DNA of 55,977 nucleotides from Clostridiales bacterium (GCA_024684435.1 JAIKWV010000029.1:1-55977); one strand, 5' to 3'. Positions 24,622 to 32,864 are shown, counted from the stretch's first letter. A program made the numbers and translations. Notes: generated by a model from the letters alone, not told the origin.

Positions 24622-25806
24622 ATGAAGATCAAGCTTGCGGTCATGTTCGGCGGAAAAAGCGTGGAGCACGAGATATCCATAATCTCCGCCATTCAGGCGA
24701 TGGGGTATCTTAACAAAGAAAAATATGAAGTAATACCAATATATATAACGAAAAGCAACGAAATGTATGTAGGTGAAAACATAGGAAAGATCGAAGCCTA
24801 CAAGGACATAAAAGGCTTGCTTTCCTCCAGTCAGCGGGTCACCCTCGTTTATGATAACGGCAGGGTCAATATAATCCCTTACCCCTCAAAGCTGTTCTCA
24901 AAGGCTCCGCTGAATACCGTTGACGTCGCTTTTCCCGTCGTACACGGCACCAACGTGGAGGACGGCACCCTTCAGGGTTATTTAAAGATGCTCAATCTGC
25001 CCTATGTGGGCTGTGACGTGCTGTCCTCGGCGGTTGGTATGGATAAGTATGTTATGAAGACCGTGCTTAAGGACAATGATATCCCCGTACTGGACTGCCG
25101 CTGTTTCAGCGCCGCGCAATATAACGATTCTCCGGAAAATATAATTGAGATTATAGAAGGCGCTTTTGAATATCCCGTTATAGTAAAGCCAATCAATCTG
25201 GGTTCAAGCATAGGCATCAGCAAGGCTGACAGCAGAAAAGAACTGAGCGACGCCCTTGATCTCGCCTTTGAATTTGCGGGAAAGATCCTTGTGGAGCCCG
25301 CTATCAGTAATCTCCGTGAGATAAACTGCTCCGTGCTGGGGAACAGCGACAAGGCGGAGGCCTCCGAATGTGAGGAACCGGTGAACACGGATAAGATCCT
25401 CAGCTATGAGGACAAATACATCAACAACGCAAAGGGCTCAAGCAAAGGCATGGCAAGCGTCAAGAGGAAGATCCCCGCGGAGCTTTCCCCCGAAATGCGG
25501 GAGGAGATACGCTCTCTGGCGGTCAAGGCCTTCAAGGTACTGGGCTGCGGCGGAGTATCAAGGATCGATTTTATGATAGACGCGGACACAAACAAGGTCT
25601 GGCTCAATGAGATCAATACGATCCCCGGATCCCTCTCCTTCTATCTGTGGGAACCTGTGGGCGTTAAATACACGGAGTTGCTGGATCGCATGATAGACCT
25701 TGCCCTTGAGAGACAGAGGAAGGATGAGGATATCACTTACTCCTTTGACACCAATGTGCTCTCCGGCGTGAAGCTGGGCGGTACAAAGGGTAAACTTAAG
25801 GTCTGA
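24622..25806 (+). CDS. ddl: D-alanine--D-alanine ligase
   Basis: A 394-residue ATP-grasp ligase. LAVMFGGKSVEHEISIISA is the N-terminal signature, VKPINLGSSIGISK binds ATP, and SRIDFMIDADTNKVWLNEINTIPGSLSFYLW is the C-terminal metal-binding region. It joins two D-alanines for the MurF step. It is somewhat longer than typical Ddl because of an insertion around residues 230-280 (GNSDKAEASECEEPVNTDK, SYEDKYINNAKGSSKGM). It is the last gene of the hydrolase-Mur ligase-ddl operon. Nothing seen proves D-Ala-D-Lac or D-Ala-D-Ser specificity. Confidence 0.95.
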   Translation: MKIKLAVMFGGKSVEHEISIISAIQAMGYLNKEKYEVIPIYITKSNEMYVGENIGKIEAYKDIKGLLSSSQRVTLVYDNGRVNIIPYPSKLFSKAPLNTVDVAFPVVHGTNVEDGTLQGYLKMLNLPYVGCDVLSSAVGMDKYVMKTVLKDNDIPVLDCRCFSAAQYNDSPENIIEIIEGAFEYPVIVKPINLGSSIGISKADSRKELSDALDLAFEFAGKILVEPAISNLREINCSVLGNSDKAEASECEEPVNTDKILSYEDKYINNAKGSSKGMASVKRKIPAELSPEMREEIRSLAVKAFKVLGCGGVSRIDFMIDADTNKVWLNEINTIPGSLSFYLWEPVGVKYTELLDRMIDLALERQRKDEDITYSFDTNVLSGVKLGGTKGKLKV

Positions 25807-26390
25807 AAAAGCTGTAAACTTAAAAGCTTTAAGCTTTGATTTTTCGGAAAATCGACATTATTTTTGTAAGTGTTTTTCACTTTACACGATGTGTTTTTCA
25901 TTTAAAATCATCTGTTTTTTAATAATGATTTACAATATTTAGGTTTTGTCAACTGCCCGGGTCTCCACATATTGTGGAAAGCCGGGTTTGATTTTAATTT
26001 TTGATATTTTTGTAATTTTGTAAAGCGATCTTACTTACAACTCCGGAATTATATTGTCGTTTTATAATTATAAATCAGAATTATATTGCTTTCAAATTTA
26101 ATAAAAATTGCTTTTTTGCTCTTTTAATTTTGACAAAAACGGCTTTTTGTTTATATTTCGGAAACGTCTCTTAAAATGAATATTTCGGTGAATATGCAGT
26201 ATTTGATTTGTAAAGATTTTTAGTTTACCTTTGTGGAAAACTCTGTGGAAATTGTGAAAAACTTGATATTTCAAGCTTTAAAAATCAAATTTGAAAAGTA
26301 TTTTTACTTGACAAATTCTGACTTTTCCACAGTAAAGCAGGAATTCAAGGTAAAATATTCATTTTTTCCCGACCATCACATTGCGAGCAA
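25807..26390. other. AT-rich non-coding region with DnaA-box-like motifs
   Basis: About 580 bases with no credible gene on either strand. They are strongly AT-rich and contain TGTGGAAAA (26232-26240), TGTGGAAAT (26244-26252) and TTTTCCACA (26323-26331), each one or two bases away from a DnaA box (TTATCCACA or its complement), and a hairpin at 25956-25986. Confidence 0.6.
25956..25995 (+). terminator. Terminator-like hairpin downstream of ddl
   Basis: Nested arms CCCGG/CCGGG and TCCACA/TGTGGA (25956-25986) are followed by a T-rich tail (TTTGATTTTAATTTTTG). It lies 150 bases after ddl and may end that operon. Confidence 0.5.
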
Positions 26391-26422
26391 AAAATAAACC
26401 GCCCGAAAGAAATCAGGCGGTT
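26391..26422 (-). terminator. Terminator of small helical peptide 1
   Basis: AACCGCC (26397-26403) and GGCGGTT (26416-26422) form the stem, and the minus-strand tail is TTTATTTTTT. It resembles the terminator at 26720-26760, as if duplicated with its gene. Confidence 0.75.
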
Positions 26423-26445
26423 CGGATGATATTCCCAGGATCCGA

Positions 26446-26580
26446 TTATTCTGCGTTCTGGCTGGGAGCTAAAAACGCAACAACAGCGTCAAAGATGCTC
26501 ATTATTGTGTTGGTCGTCTCCTCATCAGCATTGGCCAGCTCAAGTATCTTGAGGATCAGTGCGCGGATCTTGTCTACCAT
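26446..26580 (-). CDS. Small helical peptide 1, 44 residues, unknown function
   Basis: The minus strand encodes a 44-residue acidic peptide, MVDKIRALILKILELANADE followed by ETTNTIMSIFDAVVAFLAP and a short polar end. Two amphipathic helices (about 3-17 and 22-38) are joined by NADEE. AGGGG precedes the ATG, a SigA promoter is at 26639-26667 and a terminator follows. The neighbouring cassette at 26783-26914 encodes a paralogue. Longer open frames on the opposite strand are mirror images of this gene. I do not recognise the family; a secreted signalling or bacteriocin-like peptide, or a small regulator, are options. Confidence 0.8.
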   Translation of the reverse strand: MVDKIRALILKILELANADEETTNTIMSIFDAVVAFLAPSQNAE

Positions 26581-26638
26581 TTTATTATTCCCCTTTCAAA
26601 CAAAATAGATATAAGTGCGACTGCGCTTTTACAGCCAT

Positions 26639-26667
26639 ATTAAATCACAAAGCCGGGTGATTGTCAA
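26639..26667 (-). promoter_or_regulatory. SigA promoter of small helical peptide 1
   Basis: On the minus strand TTGACA (26662-26667), 17 bases, TTTAAT (26639-26644). The hexamers and spacing equal those of the next cassette. Confidence 0.8.
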
Positions 26668-26719
26668 TATATTGCGGTAACAGCGTAACCGTCCATAACG
26701 GTATGAATTACACCACTTT

Positions 26720-26760
26720 TATAAAAAGAAGAATGAGCCGCCTGAAAATCAAGCGGCTCA
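26720..26760 (-). terminator. Terminator of small helical peptide 2
   Basis: TGAGCCGC (26734-26741) and GCGGCTCA (26753-26760) form the stem, with the minus-strand tail TTCTTCTTTTTAT. Confidence 0.8.
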
Positions 26761-26782
26761 ATGCTCTTAAATATCAATCAGA

Positions 26783-26914
26783 TTATTTCTCTTCTTTTGA
26801 ACCTAAGAACTCAGCAATAGCATCAAAGATGCTGTTAACAGTAGCAACTGTCTCCTCATCAGCATTAACGAGCTCAAGGATCTTGAGAACGAGTGCACGT
26901 ACCTTCTCTAACAT
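26783..26914 (-). CDS. Small helical peptide 2, 43 residues, unknown function
   Basis: This 43-residue paralogue of peptide 1 reads MLEKVRALVLKILELVNADE followed by ETVATVNSIFDAIAEFLGS and a charged end KEEK. Shared positions (K4, RAL, LKILEL, NADEET, SIFDA) together with substitutions that are mostly conservative indicate selection on the protein. GGGAGG lies eight bases before the ATG. Its own promoter (26976-27004) and terminator (26720-26760) make it an independent transcript. An ATG six bases upstream is in another frame and stops at once. Net charge is negative and no signal peptide or leader cleavage motif is visible. Confidence 0.82.
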   Translation of the reverse strand: MLEKVRALVLKILELVNADEETVATVNSIFDAIAEFLGSKEEK

Positions 26915-26975
26915 TTCATTGTCCTCCCTTCAAACAAAAATGATATAATCAGTACGAAAGTACTATTACGAGTAT

Positions 26976-27004
26976 ATTAAACCATAAAAATGCTCATTTG
27001 TCAA
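26976..27004 (-). promoter_or_regulatory. SigA promoter of small helical peptide 2
   Basis: On the minus strand TTGACA (26999-27004), 17 bases, TTTAAT (26976-26981). A small inverted repeat AGTAC/GTACT (26951-26964) lies in the leader. Confidence 0.8.
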
Positions 27005-27038
27005 GATTTAGGCGAAATTTTTTGAAAATAGAAATAAA

Positions 27039-28208
27039 TCAAAGCTTCGACACAAAGTTCTGGACCCTTTGAGCCGCCTCTTTAAGGTGTTCTATTGAAT
27101 AGCAGTAGGATGCGCGCACATGACCCTCTCCGCTTTCGCCGAAGGCGCTGCCCGGTATCAGGGCAACTCTTTCCGCCATTAGCAGCTGTTTGCAGAATTC
27201 ATCCGAGGACATTCCGAACTTCTTGATAGACGGGAAGGCGTAGAAGGCTCCCTCCGGCTCAAAGCAGTCCATTCCGATCTCACGGAACCTGTCCACTATG
27301 AACCTGCGGCGAAGGTCGTATTCGTTGCGCATCTTCTTTATATCCTCGTCTCCGTTTTTAAGCGCCTCTATTGCGGCATACTGGGACGTGGTGGGCGCGC
27401 ACATTATTGCAAACTGGTGTATTTTTGTGATCTGCAGCAATACGGGAGCCGGACCGCAGGCGTAGCCAAGACGCCAGCCGGTCATGGAATAGGTCTTTGA
27501 AAAGCCCCCGGCGATAACGGTTCGCTCCTTCATTCCTTCGAGCTCGGCTATGGATACGTGCTTCCTGTCGCCGAAGGTAAGCTCCGCATACACCTCATCT
27601 GAAAGCACCATTACATTCGTATCGCGCAAAACGGCGGCTATCCCTTCCAGATCCTCCCTGCGCATAACAGCGCCTGTGGGATTGCAGGGGAAAGGAAATA
27701 TAAGCAGCTTGGTTTTGTCGGTTATCTTTTCTTTTAAAGCCTCCGGGGTGAGCTTGAAATTGTCCTCCGCCCTTGTCTTAAGTGAAACAGGTATGCCTCC
27801 GGCAAGCCTTGTTATAGGTTCATAGCAGACAAAGCTGGGCTCAACTATAAGCACCTCGTCCCCGGGCTGTACCAAAGCTCTTATCGCCGCGTCAATGGCC
27901 TCGCTGCCGCCAACGGTCACAAGTATTTCCTCCATGGGATCATATGTAAGCCTGTACTTGCGCTCCATAAAACGAGCCAGTTCTTCTCTGAGCTCCTTGC
28001 GTCCGCGGTTAGACGTATATTTTGTATGGCCGTTTTCAAGGGAATGTACGCCCGCTGAACAAATATGCCACGGCGTAGCAAAATCCGGCTCGCCCACACC
28101 CAGGGAAATAACGTTATCCATTTCCTCCACGATATCAAAATACTTTCTGATACCGGAAGGCTTTATGTCCTTGACAGTGGGATTTAAAATTTTATCATAG
28201 TTAATCAA
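27039..28208 (-). CDS. Class I/II PLP-dependent aminotransferase
   Basis: A 389-residue fold-type I enzyme. ISLGVGEPDFATP is the substrate-side N-terminal motif, NPTGAV and SDEVYAEL bind the cofactor ring, and GGFSKTYSMTGWRLGY holds the PLP lysine. It belongs to the aspartate/aromatic/PatA group that transfers amino groups between amino acids and 2-oxo acids; the exact substrate is not readable. Its start overlaps the stop of an Lrp-type regulator by four bases, so the two are translationally coupled. The regulator probably senses an amino acid handled by this enzyme. Confidence 0.93.
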   Translation of the reverse strand: MINYDKILNPTVKDIKPSGIRKYFDIVEEMDNVISLGVGEPDFATPWHICSAGVHSLENGHTKYTSNRGRKELREELARFMERKYRLTYDPMEEILVTVGGSEAIDAAIRALVQPGDEVLIVEPSFVCYEPITRLAGGIPVSLKTRAEDNFKLTPEALKEKITDKTKLLIFPFPCNPTGAVMRREDLEGIAAVLRDTNVMVLSDEVYAELTFGDRKHVSIAELEGMKERTVIAGGFSKTYSMTGWRLGYACGPAPVLLQITKIHQFAIMCAPTTSQYAAIEALKNGDEDIKKMRNEYDLRRRFIVDRFREIGMDCFEPEGAFYAFPSIKKFGMSSDEFCKQLLMAERVALIPGSAFGESGEGHVRASYCYSIEHLKEAAQRVQNFVSKL

Positions 28209-28693
28209 AACGACATCTTCTCCCTGTCATCCGATATATTTCCGCAAAGGTCGACGTTGAGCTCCTTATATCTCTTGAGCACAAAGTGAGTAGCCGTTGA
28301 TATTACTTCCTTCATGGGCGCCAGCTCCTTTGCAACGAACATGGCGACCTCCTGGAAAGTATGTCCCGTAACGATGGCGCAAAGATCATATCCTCCGGAC
28401 ATGAGATACACGGTCTCCACCTCGTCATACTTCATTACCTTGCGGGCTATACTCTCAAACCCGTCCGAGGGCTGAGGCGTAACTCTCAGCTCGATAAGCG
28501 CGGAGACATACGCGTCGTCAAAACGGCTCCAATCCACAAGGGTGGTATATTTTCTTATTATGCCCTGACCCTCAAGATCAGCTATACGGCTGTCCACCTC
28601 TTCCTTCTTAACGCCCAGCATCCTTGCGATATCTTCGTTTGTGTACTTGGCGTTGTCTGACAGCAGACTTAAGATCTTCTTATCTGTACTCAT
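28205..28693 (-). CDS. Lrp/AsnC family transcriptional regulator
   Basis: A 162-residue regulator. The N-terminal helix-turn-helix is typical (LLSDNAKYTNEDIARMLGVKKEEVDSRIADLEGQGIIRKYT), and the C-terminal RAM domain (VSALIELRV...ETVYLMSGGYDLCAIVTG) binds an amino-acid effector. It overlaps the aminotransferase gene by four bases. Its promoter (28752-28780) is back to back with that of the divergent ACT-domain gene, so binding there could control both directions. Confidence 0.93.
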   Translation of the reverse strand: MSTDKKILSLLSDNAKYTNEDIARMLGVKKEEVDSRIADLEGQGIIRKYTTLVDWSRFDDAYVSALIELRVTPQPSDGFESIARKVMKYDEVETVYLMSGGYDLCAIVTGHTFQEVAMFVAKELAPMKEVISTATHFVLKRYKELNVDLCGNISDDREKMSF

Positions 28694-28751
28694 GTTCCAA
28701 CACTCCCTTAAGCTTTTTTGCTTTTGTAAAAGTATCCCAGTGTATTCTTAG

Positions 28752-28780
28752 ATATTAGCATAATTATTTTAATAAGTCAA
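28752..28780 (-). promoter_or_regulatory. Promoter of the Lrp-aminotransferase operon
   Basis: On the minus strand TTGACT (28775-28780), 17 bases, TAATAT (28752-28757) with an extended TGC. Confidence 0.65.
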
Positions 28781-28781
28781 T

Positions 28782-28810
28782 TTGTATTTTTTTCGCGTAT
28801 GTGCTATACT
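28782..28810 (+). promoter_or_regulatory. Promoter of the ACT-UPF0210 operon
   Basis: TTGTAT (28782-28787), 17 bases, TATACT (28805-28810) with an extended TGC. Its -35 is one base away from the -35 of the divergent promoter. Confidence 0.65.
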
Positions 28811-28842
28811 TATATAAATATCATTTTGAGAGGTGTTTTTCT

Positions 28843-29112
28843 ATGAGAGCTGTTTTGACCGTAGTGGGCAAGGACACCGTGGGTATACTTGCATGTATTT
28901 CCGTAGCCTGCGCAAAAAGGAACGTAAATATCAGCGATGTTTCTCAGACTATCCTGCAGGATCTGTTCTGCATGATAATGATGTGCGACATATCCCGTAT
29001 TACGGTTCCCTTTGACAGATTTGTTGATGAGATGTCCGAGTTGGGCAAGGAAAAGGGACTGTCCATACACGTTATGCATGAGGATATCTTCAACGCCATG
29101 CACACAATATGA
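28843..29112 (+). CDS. ACT domain-containing protein (UPF0237 type)
   Basis: An 89-residue stand-alone ACT domain starting MRAVLTVVGKDTVGILACIS, with the usual NVNISDVSQTI and GLSIHVMHEDIFNAMHTI ends. ACT domains bind small ligands, commonly amino acids. The ATG at 28843 has GAGGTG nine bases upstream. A UPF0210 gene follows 21 bases later; this pair is widely conserved and suggests that the ACT protein regulates its partner, though its biochemical role is not established as far as I know. Confidence 0.9.
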   Translation: MRAVLTVVGKDTVGILACISVACAKRNVNISDVSQTILQDLFCMIMMCDISRITVPFDRFVDEMSELGKEKGLSIHVMHEDIFNAMHTI

Positions 29113-29133
29113 TTTGAAGGGACTGACCTTAAT

Positions 29134-30492
29134 ATGTATAATACCCGGGATATACTTGAAACCATTACAATGATACAGGATGAAAATCTGGACATCCGTA
29201 CCGTGACCATGGGTATATCACTGCTCAGCTGTATAGACAGCGACATAGACGTAGCCTGCAAAAAGGTCTATGATAAAATAGTTACAATGGCAAGCAACCT
29301 TGTTCCCGTATGTGAACAGATCGAAAAGGAGCTGGGCATCCCCATAATCAACAAAAGGATAGCCGTCACCCCCATCGCCATGCTCGCCTCCGCCTGTCAG
29401 ACTCATAAGATAGTTAAATTCGCCCTCACTCTCGAAAAAGCCGCGGCGGCTGTGGGCGTAAACTACATAGGCGGCTATTCCGCCCTTGTGCAGAAAGGCT
29501 TTGCCTACGGCGACTACGCTCTTATTGAAAGCATACCCGAGGCGCTCTCCTTAACAGAACACGTTTGCGCATCGGTGAACATAGGCTCCACAAAGGCCGG
29601 CATAAACATGGACGCCGTAGCCATGATGGGCAAGATCATCAAAAAGGCGGCTCAGGCAACGGCGGATAAAAACTGCATGGGCGCGGCAAAAATAGTCGTC
29701 CTGTGCAACGCTCCGGAGGACAACCCCTTTATGGCTGGTGCATTCCACGGCGTGGGTGAACCGGACTGCGTGATCAACGTGGGTGTATCCGGCCCCGGCG
29801 TCGTACGCGCCGCCATAGCTAAATCAGAAGGACTGGACATAACCGGCATAGCGGATCTCATAAAACGCACCGCTTTCAAGATAACCAGAATGGGTCAGCT
29901 TGTCGCCCGGGAAGCTTCAAAACGTCTGGGCGTCCCCTTCGGCATTGTTGACCTCTCCCTTGCACCGACCCCCGCGGTGGGCGACTCGGTGGCGCATATA
30001 CTTGAGGAGATGGGGCTTGAGGTCTGCGGCGCCTGCGGCACCACCGCCGCCCTCGCCATGCTAAACGACGCGGTCAAGAAGGGCGGAGTTATGGCGTCAT
30101 CCCATGTAGGCGGACTTTCCGGCGCGTTCATACCGGTGTCCGAGGACGCGGGAATGATAGCCGCGGCAAAGTGCGGCGCCCTTTCCATCGAAAAGCTTGA
30201 GGCAATGACCGCGGTATGCTCCGTGGGACTTGATATGATAAACATCCCCGGCGACACTCCTGACGAGGTGATCTCCGCCATTATCGCGGATGAAGCCGCC
30301 ATCGGAATGGTAAACTCAAAGACCACAGCCGTAAGGGTAATCCCGGCTATAGGTAAAAAGGTCGGGGAAGAGCTTTCCTTCGGCGGTCTGTTTGGCAGTG
30401 CTCCTGTAATGAAGGTGAGCACCGCCTCTCCGAAGAAATTCATACAGCGCGGAGGAAGGATACCCGCTCCCCTTCAGAGCCTGAAAAACTGA
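29134..30492 (+). CDS. UPF0210 (PFL) family protein
   Basis: A 452-residue soluble protein that matches the UPF0210/DUF711 group: [16 protein letters not shown] near the start, [42 protein letters not shown] and [26 protein letters not shown]. The family is related by fold to glycyl-radical/PFL-like proteins only by name. Its activity is unknown. It is co-transcribed with the ACT protein and is close to length and sequence norms. Confidence 0.9.
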   Translation: MYNTRDILETITMIQDENLDIRTVTMGISLLSCIDSDIDVACKKVYDKIVTMASNLVPVCEQIEKELGIPIINKRIAVTPIAMLASACQTHKIVKFALTLEKAAAAVGVNYIGGYSALVQKGFAYGDYALIESIPEALSLTEHVCASVNIGSTKAGINMDAVAMMGKIIKKAAQATADKNCMGAAKIVVLCNAPEDNPFMAGAFHGVGEPDCVINVGVSGPGVVRAAIAKSEGLDITGIADLIKRTAFKITRMGQLVAREASKRLGVPFGIVDLSLAPTPAVGDSVAHILEEMGLEVCGACGTTAALAMLNDAVKKGGVMASSHVGGLSGAFIPVSEDAGMIAAAKCGALSIEKLEAMTAVCSVGLDMINIPGDTPDEVISAIIADEAAIGMVNSKTTAVRVIPAIGKKVGEELSFGGLFGSAPVMKVSTASPKKFIQRGGRIPAPLQSLKN

Positions 30493-30519
30493 GCGGAAAA
30501 TATTTCCTTGCTTTGGGGT

Positions 30520-30548
30520 TTGACAAATTATATTTATAAGTGTATATT
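30520..30548 (+). promoter_or_regulatory. SigA promoter of the second lipase-like gene
   Basis: TTGACA (30520-30525), 17 bases, TATATT (30543-30548); the start codon is at 30590. Confidence 0.7.
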
Positions 30549-30589
30549 ATAATCATAAAAAATAAATTGTTCAAAACGGAGGTAATACC

Positions 30590-32116
30590 ATGGCCAAAAG
30601 AAGAACGATCAAATTTTTTGCAGTCATCCTTACGCTTGTTTTAGCGGCGGTCCCCCTGCTTTCCTGCATAGCGTCGGCAGAGCAGAGCTATCCGACTCCC
30701 ATTATCTGTGTACCGGGAGTTTACACCGCCAACATTTATGCCGGTCTCGGCACGGAAAACGAAAGGCTTGCGTTCCCGCCCACACAGGAGGCTATCGATG
30801 AGTGCGTAAACGGCTTGCCCCAGACTGTATTCAAGTTAGCGCAGAATGCCGATTGGAAGGGACTCAGCGACGCCGTTTCCCCCATAATCTGCAAGCTCTT
30901 TGAGGACTTTGCCTGCGACGCGGACGGTTCTCCAAAGGAAGGCACGGGAATAAAATGGTCCTATCCTTCCATCAAGAAAAAGGACGGCGTTCGTTCATCT
31001 TACACTTTCTACTATGACTGGCGTCTGGATCTTATGGAAATAGCCGAAGATCTGAACGATTTTGTGAATTACGTCTGCGAAGGCATGGGCTGTGACAAGG
31101 TCATATTCGACGTTCACAGCATGGGCGGTTCCCTTCTTTCAGCCTATATCTCCCTGTACGGTTACGATAAGATCGAAAAGGTCGTCCTCAATTCAACGGC
31201 TATTTTCGGCACCTCTGTTGCGGGCGATCCGTTCTCAAAGAAGATCAAATTCTCCCCTGTAGCTATTGCAAGATATGTTGACGAAGTAATATCCGGCACA
31301 GACGACCAGAGCGAATTTATAAAAGCCACCGTTGAGCTTCTCGCAAAAGCGGGTATACTTGATTATGTTGGCAGCTTTGGCGATGTGCTCATTGAGAACC
31401 TTATGGATTACGTCTACGAGGACGCTCTTATGGAAACCTTCGGCACAATGCCCAGCCTGTGGGCTCTCATCCCGGCGTCACAGTATGATGATGCTCTTGA
31501 TATCATGGTGACCGATGAAACGAGCCCTGTGCTTGTCGAAAGGATCATGAACTTCAAGACACACGTTACAGATCATGCGGAAGAAATAGTCAGAGGCTTC
31601 GATCAGAACAACATTCCCTTCATCGTGGTCGTCAGATACAATTATCAGCTTCCTCCCGTTATAGAGAAGTGGGAAAATAACAGCGACGGTGTTATCGACG
31701 CAAAGTACACAAGCTTCGGAGCCACCTGCGCTCCCCTTGGTGAAAAGCTCAGCGACGAATACCTCGCAGCGGCGAATGCCAAATATATATCCCCCGATAA
31801 ATCCGTAGACGCTTCCACCTGTATGTTCCCGGAGCGCACATGGTTCGTAAAGGATCTCCAGCACTCATCAGAGAAAGGAAACAGGTTCTTCAATCAGTTT
31901 TATGCGAAATTCTACAACTCAGACGAGCAGATCACTGTGGACACCTTTGAAGAATACCCCCAGTTCCTTAAACTGAATGCGGACGGTGAAGTCGTTCCCG
32001 AAGAAATGGAGAACATTCCCAATCCCACCTCATGGCTCCAGACTATAATCAGATTCTTTAAAGCCGCTTACGCAATACTTATGAAATGGCTTGCAAAATA
32101 CGCGGGCGTGAACTGA
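30590..32116 (+). CDS. Exported lipase-like alpha/beta hydrolase (second copy)
   Basis: A 508-residue exported relative of the 634-residue protein at 10795-12699. The N-terminal hydrophobic signal ends LLSCIASAEQ, so it may be a lipoprotein (Cys26) or be cleaved after ASA. The mature part opens PIICVPGVYTANIY, like the other protein's VPVVFVAGYTSSRMW. The nucleophile elbow is VHSMGGS with Ser177; the usual first glycine of GxSxG is Val175. It ends in an aromatic, basic helix (TIIRFFKAAYAILMKWLAKY). GGAGG lies eight bases before the ATG. It is a single-gene transcript with a strong terminator. Confidence 0.75.
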   Translation: MAKRRTIKFFAVILTLVLAAVPLLSCIASAEQSYPTPIICVPGVYTANIYAGLGTENERLAFPPTQEAIDECVNGLPQTVFKLAQNADWKGLSDAVSPIICKLFEDFACDADGSPKEGTGIKWSYPSIKKKDGVRSSYTFYYDWRLDLMEIAEDLNDFVNYVCEGMGCDKVIFDVHSMGGSLLSAYISLYGYDKIEKVVLNSTAIFGTSVAGDPFSKKIKFSPVAIARYVDEVISGTDDQSEFIKATVELLAKAGILDYVGSFGDVLIENLMDYVYEDALMETFGTMPSLWALIPASQYDDALDIMVTDETSPVLVERIMNFKTHVTDHAEEIVRGFDQNNIPFIVVVRYNYQLPPVIEKWENNSDGVIDAKYTSFGATCAPLGEKLSDEYLAAANAKYISPDKSVDASTCMFPERTWFVKDLQHSSEKGNRFFNQFYAKFYNSDEQITVDTFEEYPQFLKLNADGEVVPEEMENIPNPTSWLQTIIRFFKAAYAILMKWLAKYAGVN

Positions 32117-32126
32117 ATAAAGTTTT

Positions 32127-32172
32127 CGGCGGCAGATATCGGATCTCCGGTATCTGCCGCCGTTATTTTTTT
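32127..32172 (+). terminator. Terminator of the second lipase-like gene
   Basis: CGGCGGCAGATA (32127-32138) and its complement (32151-32162) form a perfect 12-bp stem followed by TTATTTTTTT. Confidence 0.92.
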
Positions 32173-32183
32173 ATAAAGCTTTT

Positions 32184-32837
32184 TTATTTGTTCTTTATTT
32201 TTTTCTTGTCCTTATCCGCGGCGCCCAGATCTGTAAGCAGAAAGGCTGCCGTCCAAACTGCTATCGCCGTAAATATCACATTATTCAATGTTGCCGCTGT
32301 ACTCAACTGTATAATATCTATGCCGGTAAACATTGAAGCAAGCAACCCGAAAATTCCGCCGCCTATAATATCAGAAACGGAAATCGTTCCGTCTACAAGC
32401 GGTCCTGCGAAGCCACGGTTAAAAGCTATCATCGCCGCTATATTCAGCAAAAGACCGCATCCGCACAGGATAAGGGTGGTTTTCTGCATGGGCTTTATCA
32501 CGTTTATCACAAAGATCGCAAGACAAACAAGCACCGCTAAAGCCAAAAGCACACCGCTTGCTATGCCGTAGGGAATTATCGGTTTAAGAGCCTCGTTCAC
32601 ACCCTTTCCCGACATATTGCTGATAAGGTCGTGGAGCATTCCGTCCTTACTCAACAGATCTTCCACTATCGAAAAATCAGCCTCACCTTTCCCGCTTTTC
32701 ATTTTCAATATTGATAGCTTCACCTCAACGCCGTTTTTACTCATGGTATATACAAGACGTATCAGCGCCTTGTACAGCATATTCGGAACTATGCAAAGCG
32801 CCAGCAAAGCCGCTCCTATTCTGTAAACTATCTTCAT
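32184..32837 (-). CDS. Hypothetical integral membrane protein
   Basis: A 217-residue protein that I do not recognise. Hydrophobic segments lie at about 5-25, 92-114, 119-138, 155-170 and 183-202. Residues 30-90 form a polar, probably extracytoplasmic or lumenal loop (KSGKGEADFSIVEDLLSKDG). The C-terminus is a lysine-rich cytoplasmic tail (DKDKKKIKNK), consistent with the positive-inside rule. It follows glnS by 27 bases on the same strand and may be co-transcribed with it without a functional link. Confidence 0.75.
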   Translation of the reverse strand: MKIVYRIGAALLALCIVPNMLYKALIRLVYTMSKNGVEVKLSILKMKSGKGEADFSIVEDLLSKDGMLHDLISNMSGKGVNEALKPIIPYGIASGVLLALAVLVCLAIFVINVIKPMQKTTLILCGCGLLLNIAAMIAFNRGFAGPLVDGTISVSDIIGGGIFGLLASMFTGIDIIQLSTAATLNNVIFTAIAVWTAAFLLTDLGAADKDKKKIKNK

Positions 32838-32864
32838 AACGTCATCTCCTGAAGCGCTTATTTA

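Noticed and set aside
22233-25806. Vancomycin-resistance (van) cluster
   Set aside because: A ligase with a hydrolase is suggestive, but there is no VanH, VanX or VanS/R, and the ligase looks like an ordinary Ddl.
25807-26390. Chromosomal replication origin
   Set aside because: No dnaA, dnaN or other origin-linked gene is near and the boxes are imperfect, so I report only the motifs.
26381-26948. Plus-strand open frames of 75 and 95 codons
   Set aside because: They mirror the two minus-strand peptide genes, which have promoters, ribosome binding sites, terminators and paralogous sequence; the plus-strand frames have none of these.
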